NCBI GenBank assembly: GCA_013151745.1
Contig: JAADHS010000255.1
Location: 1 to 38,675, forward strand
Direction: 5' to 3'
DNA length: 38,675 nt
Source: Gammaproteobacteria bacterium
Lineage (GTDB): Bacteria; Pseudomonadota; Gammaproteobacteria; JAADHS01
In this document: positions 15,737-23,179 of the stretch, piece by piece
Position numbering within the stretch: position 1 is the first letter of the stretch
How the letters are laid out: each line of letters begins with the position of its first letter
Position numbers and translations under genes: made by a program
The notes under the pieces: model-generated
Databases searched by the model: none
Told to the model about the DNA's origin: nothing
What the model saw: only the letters and a program-made list of their open reading frames with translations

Positions 15737-18271
15737 ATGTTAAATTATTTTTATTCTATGGTTATTCGTTCTCCAAAAATAGTGCTGGCGCTGTTTACTG
15801 TGATTACTATTTATTTAGCAACTCAGTTACCGACCTTGGAATGGGAAACGGATGCTCGTGTTTATATGCCAAAAGGGCATCCTGCCATTGTGTATGATGA
15901 AAAAATAGAGCACCTGTTTGGCGCTAAAGATGCCGTTATTATTGGTATTGTTAATGAAGAAAAAGGTATTTTTAATCCTGAAACTCTGGCTTTAATTACT
16001 CGTGTTACTGAAAAAGTGGCCGCCTTGGATGGCGTCATCGCAAATCGTTTAATTGATGTTGCTTCTTTGTCTACAGCCAGTTTCTTTTTGGGTACGGATA
16101 CGTCGATTGGTGCGAAACGACTGATGCCCTATCCGGTTTCGTCAATCAGCGATATAGAGCAACTGAAAAAAGAAGTTTTTGACAATAGCGACTTATTCGT
16201 TGGCAATATTGTTTCAGCAGATGGCAAGGCGACAATGATTCGCGCCAAGCTCAAAGAAGGGATCGCGAATCGTTATCAAACTTATTGGCAGATCAAAGGC
16301 ATTATTGCTGCAGAAACAGGAGAAGCAGATTGGGAAGGCGCGGATTGGAGTGACAAATGGTCTGAAAACGGGAGTCAAGGCGATTGGAATACCGAAAACG
16401 CTGATCGTGAGAGCAAAAACGAAATTGAGGCTGAGAATGAAACGCCACCAGCCTGGCCTGCTGCTGAGCAGAACGTATGGCCGACTGAAACCTCTGCCGG
16501 AATAGAGAACGGTGATCAGTTTTACATGGCAGGTCGTCCGGTCATCGAGGTGGGTTCAGGCTTGGAAGCGCTATCGGATTTAAAAATAATGATTCCGCTA
16601 TTGCTTGCGGTGATTGCTTTAATGCTTTTTGTTGTGTTTAGAACCAGTCGAGGTGTGTTGTTACCTCTGGCCGTTATGACCGCCAGCATTATCTGGACTA
16701 TGGGTATTATGGCGCTTTTAGATGTGCCTATGTACACCATTTCAACCATGTTACCTGTGATTCTAGTCGCCGTTGGTGTGGGTGATGGCATTCATTTAAT
16801 GAGCCATTATTATGATAATGTATTAACTGACCCACATCGAGAGGGCGGCGTTATTATTGGCGAGGTATTAAATGATATTGGTCCACCTCTGATCATAACT
16901 TCGCTGACTACAGCCATTGGTTTTTTGTCCCTGTGGTTTGCGGAAATGCCACCTTTTAAAATCTTTGGTTTATTTACCGTGCTGGGTATCGTGCTTTGCT
17001 GGTTTCTTTCGGTAACATTGATCCCTGCAGTATTAACCCTGCTGAAGCCCAAGGTTGGGGGATATCTGCAAAAACGTCGTTCTCTACGGGTGCGTGATGA
17101 GCAAAACCAGCTTGTTAAAGCTTTGGTTTCATGGGGCGGCACGGTATTAAAGCGCCGAAATATATTTGCCATTATCGTGGGCGTGATCGTTGTCGTATCA
17201 GCTATTGGTGCGAGCAAGCTCTATGTCAATTCAAGCTGGATGAGTGATTTCAGAGAAAATAGTGACGTTTTTGTTGCGAATAAATTAGTCAATGATCGGT
17301 TCTCTGGGGCTATTACGCTTAATGTTGTTATCGATGGTCAGCGTGATGGTGCTTTGAAATCTCCAGAATTGCTACGTGCTATAGAAGGGTTGCAGGTTCA
17401 TGTTGAGACACTTCCTTTTGTGGGTGCTTCACTTTCCGTTGTTGATTATATTAAAAGTATGAATAAAAATCTTCATTCTGGTGATCCGGCTTATGATGTT
17501 TTACCTGAAACTCAGGCTGAAATATCGGAGTATTTATTTTTGTTTTCTATTTCAGGGCGACCTGAAGAGCTAGATGAAGTTTCTGATTTTAACTATCGGC
17601 AGGCTAATGTCAGTATTCAGGTAAAAACCGATCAAACTCTACATTTGGCTGCTATTGTTGATTCTATCAATACTTTTGTTGATAAGCGTTTTAAAGACTT
17701 AGATGTGGAAGTCAATCTCGCTGGGTCGGGTAACAATTCTTATATTTGGGCTGATCTGCTGATCAGTAGCCAAACCTCGGCGATTGTGTTGTCAAAAATA
17801 GGTATATTTCTATTGGCGAGCCTGCTCTTTCGGTCTTTGTTAATCGGCTTGTTTGTTGTTGCTCCCGTTACACTGACAACGTTGATGGTTGGAGGGGCGA
17901 GTGGCTTTTTAGGTATTCCGTTAGATGTTTCTACCGTGCTTGCTGCGGGTGTCGCTATCGGTGTGGGCGTCGACTATGCCGTTCATTACATATTTAGATA
18001 TATGCGTGTTCTTAAAATCGAGGGTAATCACGAAATCGCAACCCAAGCAGCAATGCGTGGTGTGGGTAAAACGATCGTATTTAATGCGACAGTGGTCACC
18101 GCTGGCTTTTTAGTTTTGTTGTTTTCGGTTTTTCCACCGCACGTGAAGTTAGGCGCGTTCGTTTCGTCGTATATGGTTGTCAGTTGTGTCGTGGCGCTAT
18201 TGATTCTTCCGGTGTTATTCTCGTTTAGTCGCAATGCCATCCTCAAATTAGTCAATGATCGTGCAAATTAA
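15737..18271 (+). CDS. MMPL/RND-superfamily exporter
   Basis: An 844-residue inner-membrane protein with the duplicated RND layout: TM1 at about 12-30, a periplasmic loop, a TM bundle at 283-436, then TM7 at 475-495, a second loop and a bundle at 681-835. Intramembrane acidic motifs lie at VGVGDGIHLMSHYYD (about 346-360) and IGVGVDYAVHYIFRY (741-755), the expected proton-relay positions. The family (MMPL, HpnN and patched-like proteins) mostly moves lipids or hydrophobic molecules. The first loop has an unusual Trp/Asn/Glu-rich insertion at 196-260. AGGAGAG precedes the ATG. No membrane-fusion adaptor or TolC-like gene is adjacent; the neighbours are outer-membrane-type proteins instead. The substrate is unknown. 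Confidence 0.9.
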   Translation: MLNYFYSMVIRSPKIVLALFTVITIYLATQLPTLEWETDARVYMPKGHPAIVYDEKIEHLFGAKDAVIIGIVNEEKGIFNPETLALITRVTEKVAALDGVIANRLIDVASLSTASFFLGTDTSIGAKRLMPYPVSSISDIEQLKKEVFDNSDLFVGNIVSADGKATMIRAKLKEGIANRYQTYWQIKGIIAAETGEADWEGADWSDKWSENGSQGDWNTENADRESKNEIEAENETPPAWPAAEQNVWPTETSAGIENGDQFYMAGRPVIEVGSGLEALSDLKIMIPLLLAVIALMLFVVFRTSRGVLLPLAVMTASIIWTMGIMALLDVPMYTISTMLPVILVAVGVGDGIHLMSHYYDNVLTDPHREGGVIIGEVLNDIGPPLIITSLTTAIGFLSLWFAEMPPFKIFGLFTVLGIVLCWFLSVTLIPAVLTLLKPKVGGYLQKRRSLRVRDEQNQLVKALVSWGGTVLKRRNIFAIIVGVIVVVSAIGASKLYVNSSWMSDFRENSDVFVANKLVNDRFSGAITLNVVIDGQRDGALKSPELLRAIEGLQVHVETLPFVGASLSVVDYIKSMNKNLHSGDPAYDVLPETQAEISEYLFLFSISGRPEELDEVSDFNYRQANVSIQVKTDQTLHLAAIVDSINTFVDKRFKDLDVEVNLAGSGNNSYIWADLLISSQTSAIVLSKIGIFLLASLLFRSLLIGLFVVAPVTLTTLMVGGASGFLGIPLDVSTVLAAGVAIGVGVDYAVHYIFRYMRVLKIEGNHEIATQAAMRGVGKTIVFNATVVTAGFLVLLFSVFPPHVKLGAFVSSYMVVSCVVALLILPVLFSFSRNAILKLVNDRAN

Positions 18272-19220
18272 GGCTGGAGGGAAAAGAGCGCTGGCTTTTT
18301 TCTTGTTGGCGCTACTGAGTACAGATTTGTTGGCCCAAACGGCACGAGGAAAATGGAGTATAAGTCCTATTATAGGTCTTCATTCCCCAGCGCTCGACGT
18401 GCTCAATGAACGAGGATTTAAAGCGCCGGTGACAGGAATAGGAGATACGGAGCGTCCAGAGACCGAAGCGGAGCCGCAGAGAGACACAATTTCGGTTCCA
18501 ATAGGTTTTGATAATGATTTGGAGGCTATTGGTACAAACGCCAATGTGGGGCTGGAGTTTCAATGGGTGCAGAGCGCCAGACATGAGTTTATTATGGGAG
18601 GAAGCACGTGGGAAGGCGATTCCAGTAGCAGTACAAATGGACAGCTGCCGGTGCAAGGTAATGTGCATAATGTTGACTATGTGCGTCGCGCGAAAATATC
18701 ATATAACGAATTTTATTTTGGCTGGCGATATAATTTTCGTTTTAAGGAAACTAAAAAATACAGATTATATAGCCGTATTACATTAAATGAGCTATTTGAT
18801 GTCGACTATAGAGAAGAACATGTTTTTAGCATCCCTCCTGGCGGTCTTGACGTTGATGAAGTGAAGCGAATTTTCATTGTAAAAGGACAAACAACGGGGG
18901 TATTGATGTTTCAGTTTGGTCTGGGAGGGGAATACTTTCTGAGCAAAAAAATGTCAATCGGTATGGAGGCGGGTTATGTGATTTCTCCACAGTCTTTTGA
19001 ATTAAGTTCGACCGCTCTAGAGAGTGATGAACAACTTGGGGATGGTTTTGCCTTGGTTTTACCGGTTCATCCTCGAAATATCAATGCGCCTTTGGGTGCC
19101 ATTGATCCCAATACGGAGGCCTCTCAAAATTGGACTCAGTTAGCCAAGCCTGTACCACAAGATATGAAATTGCGCTTTGACGGCTGGAAGCTGGCATTGA
19201 AATTTACTATTTATTATTAA
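18255..19220 (+). CDS. Exported protein, probable small outer-membrane beta-barrel
   Basis: Not assigned to a family. The 321-residue product starts with a signal peptide (KAGGKRALAFFLLALLSTD, cleavage likely at LLA-QTA). The rest has repeated amphipathic strands with aromatic ends, such as FYFGWRYNFRF, YRLYSRITL, FQFGLGGEYFL and MSIGMEAGYVI, and closes with WKLALKFTIYY, the strand ending typical of outer-membrane barrels. The start overlaps the end of the RND gene by 17 bases. A strong GGAGG at 18275-18279 lies too far inside for this ATG, but starting later would remove the basic n-region of the signal peptide, so 18255 is kept. The overlap implies translational coupling with the transporter and a shared function. 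Confidence 0.7.
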   Translation: MIVQIKAGGKRALAFFLLALLSTDLLAQTARGKWSISPIIGLHSPALDVLNERGFKAPVTGIGDTERPETEAEPQRDTISVPIGFDNDLEAIGTNANVGLEFQWVQSARHEFIMGGSTWEGDSSSSTNGQLPVQGNVHNVDYVRRAKISYNEFYFGWRYNFRFKETKKYRLYSRITLNELFDVDYREEHVFSIPPGGLDVDEVKRIFIVKGQTTGVLMFQFGLGGEYFLSKKMSIGMEAGYVISPQSFELSSTALESDEQLGDGFALVLPVHPRNINAPLGAIDPNTEASQNWTQLAKPVPQDMKLRFDGWKLALKFTIYY

Positions 19221-19262
19221 CATTTAATTCTTAAAAAATGCGTACGAAATAACTTGGCCATT

Positions 19263-21998
19263 ATGTATTTAAAAATAAAACATGCGGCACACTTTAGCTG
19301 TACACCCTTGGTATTGATGTTGTGTGTTTCGTTTTTTTTGTATATTAATAATATGTCTGTTGCTGTTGCTCAGAATAAAAATCAAAATGCTATGGTTGAT
19401 TTATTACAACAAGGCCGGACAGAAATGGAAGAAAAAAATTATGCTAAGGCCATTGTTACATTTAATGAAGTGATAAAAATAAACGCCAAACATGTAGAAG
19501 CCCATTTTCGTATTGGTACCGCCTATTGGCGTCAAAGGAAAGTAAAAGAGGCGCTTAGCTACATGAATAAAGCGATCGAATTCGACCCAAAAAATGTGTC
19601 ACTAAAATTATCCTTGGCCGGTTTCTATGAACAAGTGAAGATGATTAATCGGGCGATTGAACAATATAAACAAATTATTGCTTTGGAAAAAAATACTAAA
19701 CAGGCACGTACCGCGGAGAAGCGTTTGAACTTGGCTTTAGTGAAGGCGTATGCGGCAGGAGGAGATGTTGATACTGCCTTGCAATTGTTAAATTCGATGC
19801 TAGAAGAGCATCCAGGTGACCCTCGTGTTTTACAGCATTTGGGTTTTGCTTACTTGCTTGCAAAGCGTTATGAAGCCGCGGTAGCCATTTATGAAAATGT
19901 TTTGGAGTCTGAACCAAATAGTGACTCTGCACATATGAACCTGGCGGGTGTTTATGAAAAAATGGGTGACCTTGAGAGCGCAATTTCTCACCTTGAGGCC
20001 GTTGCCAAAGGGCCAGCCAGTGCGGGGAGAAAAGCAGAAGCGAAGATTCGTGCCGAGCTTTTTCGAGCTACAGTGGCTCAGGATAAAGGCGATCTTGACG
20101 GTGCGGTTCTTTTTTTAAAGGAAATTTTAAAATTCAGGCCGGCTCATGCCGTAGCGAGTAACCGTTTGGCTGCAGTTTACAGAGCTCAAAATAAATTTGA
20201 TTTATCGGAAGAAATTTTACTGGAATCTATTAAACTGGTTCCAAAAAATATAGATGGAAGACTGAATCTGGCTTCGTTATTTTTACAAAGAAACAACCTG
20301 TTAGATGCCGTATGGCATCTGGATAATATTTTAAACACGGCACCGGATACAAACACAGGGAAGCAAGCCAAAGCATTAATGCAGCAGATTGCTGAGCGAG
20401 TAGGCCAAAATATTCAGCAGATAAAAAATGCTGCTGTCAGTAAGTATAATTTGATAGATTTTCTTGAGAAAGAGCCAGAAAATGCGAAGGCGAGATATCA
20501 ATTAGCCTTGATTTATTTTAAACAAGGAATATATAAAAAAGCATTGTCGGCATTTGAAAAAGTTCGGGAAATTGATCCTGGTAATGCTGGTGTTTATTTA
20601 CATCTGGGCGAGTTGTATTCTAAAAATCGAAAATATGCGGAATCGGCGACGGCATTTGCAAAGCATCTTGCTTTGAGCGAAAACATACAGAACCTGGATC
20701 GTTTGAAACTCGCTTATGCGACGGTGCTGGGCCAACAATTTTACGAAGAAAAAAAACTGGAACAATCGTTGTATCAGTTTCGGCGTGTATTAAAGTCTCA
20801 GCCAAAAGATACCTTGGCAAGTTATTATTCAGCGCTCATTTTATCCAGGCAAGGGGAGATTGAAGAAGCGGCCAGTTTGTATGAGGCAGTTATAGAAAAA
20901 GCACCTAACCATATTGGCGCACATTCGAACATTGCCATAATTTATGAGCAATTAGAAAAAGAAGAAAAAGCTTTAAGCCACTATAGAAAAATTCTGACTA
21001 CGGAACAAACTAAGCAGGTGGTAGACAATGCAGAAAAGAGAATTGTTTTTTTAGAGAAAAAAATTAATGGCCTGACAACGACAGCAAGCTATGCTATGAC
21101 GGTCGATAATAATAGCAATCTGAGTGAGACTGAACCGGATGAAGAGTATTACTCAACATTAAGCGCAAGTTTTTTATATCGTTATAAGTATAGTGATGTG
21201 ATTCGTACTGGTATTCGTTATGCTCCTTCTTATTCGACATACCATATTGGTCAGTACGATTTTTATAACCAGTTAATTAGTCCTTTCGTTGCTTATGAAC
21301 GCAAAAAAAATAAAGCAACATTAACTTATAGTTACAATAAGCTGCAGGGTATATTAAACGAGCAAAATATTAATAATACGCAATCATTCAAGCTGGATTG
21401 GAATCATACCCTCCGTCAAGGGAGAACCTCTGATTTGTCGATCTCTTTTCGCCAGTATGAAGCGGCTACTTCGAGTCTTTTTGATGCCAGTACATGGACG
21501 CTGGCTGGCGTATACCAAAGAAGTCTGGGTAGCGGCTATTCGGATAATTTTTCTTATACCTATAACTTGAATATGAATGACAATTCACAAAATGTAGATG
21601 CAGCGTATCAGTCACATCAATTGTCTTATTCACTTAACAAGTGGTTGAGTACCTCAACATTTGCAAGTTTTTCTATTTCGGGGCGTCTGACAGGTTATGA
21701 TGAGCTAGATAGAATTGCGCTTGAAAAAAGAAAAAGTGCATTTGTTTCGATTAGAGGCAGTATAAACTATCGGCTTAACCAGGCGGTTAGGTTGTTTGGC
21801 AATATCAGTTACCAATTTAATGACGCAAATCTTCCTATTTTTGTATGCCCGGCCAGAAACGAAGACGGTTCGCAGGTGACGCGAGAAGATTGTCGACCAT
21901 TAAACAGTACCGATATTATTGGCGCACCTCAGCAAAGCGCTTCTTTGGGAACGTTTAGCAAAACTATTGTTGGTTTTGGCATTTCAGTGAGTTTTTGA
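19263..21998 (+). CDS. TPR-repeat protein with C-terminal outer-membrane barrel
   Basis: About 911 residues from the ATG at 19263; a TTG nine bases upstream is also in frame and neither has a strong ribosome-binding site. An N-terminal hydrophobic segment (about 13-33, ending AVAQN) is a likely signal peptide. Residues from about 45 to 590 are tandem TPRs, for example MEEKNYAKAIVTFNEVIKIN, QRKVKEALSYMNKAIEFDP and AKRYEAAVAIYENVLESEP. From about 610 to the end alternating strands appear (TASYAMTVDNNSNLSE, FLYRYKYSDVIRTGIRYAP) and the last residues are FGISVSF, a barrel-type C-terminus. Periplasmic TPR plus barrel is the layout of polysaccharide export porins such as BcsC and PgaA, but no glycosyltransferase is nearby. 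It is the last gene of the plus-strand cluster. Confidence 0.8.
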   Translation: MYLKIKHAAHFSCTPLVLMLCVSFFLYINNMSVAVAQNKNQNAMVDLLQQGRTEMEEKNYAKAIVTFNEVIKINAKHVEAHFRIGTAYWRQRKVKEALSYMNKAIEFDPKNVSLKLSLAGFYEQVKMINRAIEQYKQIIALEKNTKQARTAEKRLNLALVKAYAAGGDVDTALQLLNSMLEEHPGDPRVLQHLGFAYLLAKRYEAAVAIYENVLESEPNSDSAHMNLAGVYEKMGDLESAISHLEAVAKGPASAGRKAEAKIRAELFRATVAQDKGDLDGAVLFLKEILKFRPAHAVASNRLAAVYRAQNKFDLSEEILLESIKLVPKNIDGRLNLASLFLQRNNLLDAVWHLDNILNTAPDTNTGKQAKALMQQIAERVGQNIQQIKNAAVSKYNLIDFLEKEPENAKARYQLALIYFKQGIYKKALSAFEKVREIDPGNAGVYLHLGELYSKNRKYAESATAFAKHLALSENIQNLDRLKLAYATVLGQQFYEEKKLEQSLYQFRRVLKSQPKDTLASYYSALILSRQGEIEEAASLYEAVIEKAPNHIGAHSNIAIIYEQLEKEEKALSHYRKILTTEQTKQVVDNAEKRIVFLEKKINGLTTTASYAMTVDNNSNLSETEPDEEYYSTLSASFLYRYKYSDVIRTGIRYAPSYSTYHIGQYDFYNQLISPFVAYERKKNKATLTYSYNKLQGILNEQNINNTQSFKLDWNHTLRQGRTSDLSISFRQYEAATSSLFDASTWTLAGVYQRSLGSGYSDNFSYTYNLNMNDNSQNVDAAYQSHQLSYSLNKWLSTSTFASFSISGRLTGYDELDRIALEKRKSAFVSIRGSINYRLNQAVRLFGNISYQFNDANLPIFVCPARNEDGSQVTREDCRPLNSTDIIGAPQQSASLGTFSKTIVGFGISVSF

Positions 21999-21999
21999 C

Positions 22000-22635
22000 C
22001 TAAAAAAACCACCAGCCTGATTTTTTTTGAAAATGTGGTTCGCATTTTTTTAATTGATTTATATAGCGTTGACTATGTAAGTCAACTTTTTTTGCAACCT
22101 TGATCAGCCATGGTTTTTTCATATAAGATTTTTTTTTAAAGCCGGCTTGTCCTTCATGATAGGCTAAATATTGTAAATAAGTATCCCATTTTGAAATTTT
22201 TAACAGGCCGTGGCTGCGACGAATATACCAGCCAATAAAATCTATGGCATCTTCAAATGAGTCGCGGTCTGCCCATGAGTTGCCTGTTGCCTTTTGATAT
22301 TGTTTCCATGTTCCGTCTATTGCTTGGGCGTAGCCATAAGCCGAAGTAGGCCGAAACATAGGGATAAAACCTAGAAATTTGTTTCTGGGTGGTTTGGCAT
22401 CCGCATGAAAATGAGATTCTTGCCGAACAATAGCCATGGTGACATGGATAGGTGCACCCCAACGTTCGTAGGCCTCTTTTGCATTGGGGTACCAGTCGGG
22501 TTTTTCCTTAAATATGGAGCAAATGTCATTGACATCTTTTGGTGGTAACTGAACGCAAGCGCTAAGTATCGTTGTGCAACAGAGCAAAGTAATAAGTTTA
22601 TGGGCGCGGGCTGAGTTTTTCATACTTTTAGGCAT
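22000..22635 (-). CDS. Lytic transglycosylase-like lipoprotein (SLT domain)
   Basis: A 211-residue protein with a lipoprotein signal peptide (LITLLCCTTILSAC, lipidated C27) and an SLT-type lysozyme fold. The catalytic glutamate is E73 in MAIVRQESHFHA, followed by SAYGYAQAIDGTWKQYQ and the helix ending YLAYHEGQAGF. Such enzymes cleave the glycan strands of peptidoglycan to make 1,6-anhydro ends, usually from the periplasmic face of the outer membrane. The start is the ATG at 22635; another ATG at 22623 would also leave the lipobox intact, and neither has a strong ribosome-binding site. It converges tail to tail with the TPR-barrel gene, separated by one base and with no terminator visible. A role in opening the wall for the adjacent envelope proteins is speculative. 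Confidence 0.85.
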   Translation of the reverse strand: MPKSMKNSARAHKLITLLCCTTILSACVQLPPKDVNDICSIFKEKPDWYPNAKEAYERWGAPIHVTMAIVRQESHFHADAKPPRNKFLGFIPMFRPTSAYGYAQAIDGTWKQYQKATGNSWADRDSFEDAIDFIGWYIRRSHGLLKISKWDTYLQYLAYHEGQAGFKKKSYMKKPWLIKVAKKVDLHSQRYINQLKKCEPHFQKKSGWWFF

Positions 22636-23179
22636 CAATGATTTTATAAGGTTGTTGATTAAAAAAGTAGGACTTAAGGGCGTAAAAGATCCGTATTTTC
22701 CCTTATATACAAAAATAAAAAAACAGACTTTAATATCTTGGACTTTTTAAAATCAACTTGTCAAATTTTTTAGCAGGAACTTGTTCATGTAATGAGCTGG
22801 TTTGCGGCTGAGGTTGCAGGTTTGCATGATGTTGATCATGTTTATAGTTAAGTCGTTCGTTTGGGTAGCACTGGAAAGTGGTAATAATTAAATCAATATA
22901 CCCGTAGCGTTCGAAATTCAGGTGTTGAGAGAGTGTCTATTCATTTTCTGGTAAGTCGAAATGACGAGGTGTAGCGAACATTGCGAGATGTTTGCAGTAG
23001 CCAGGGAATGAAAGGCTGTGCAATCCACCTAAATTTTAGTCACTTTGTTACTGCGCACTCATCTAATACAGAGTACGTTTTAATGACAGAAAACTTAGTG
23101 CATGAATCCTGTTCGTTGAGGATGTAGAACTGTTGTTGCTTTCAGCAGATGATTTGTCATAAGGAAAAGACTAAATAAT
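22636..23179. other. Divergent intergenic region before the secreted protease gene
   Basis: About 540 AT-rich bases between a leftward lipoprotein gene and the rightward protease gene. No gene, RNA element, strong repeat or well-formed promoter was recognised. Confidence 0.45.
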
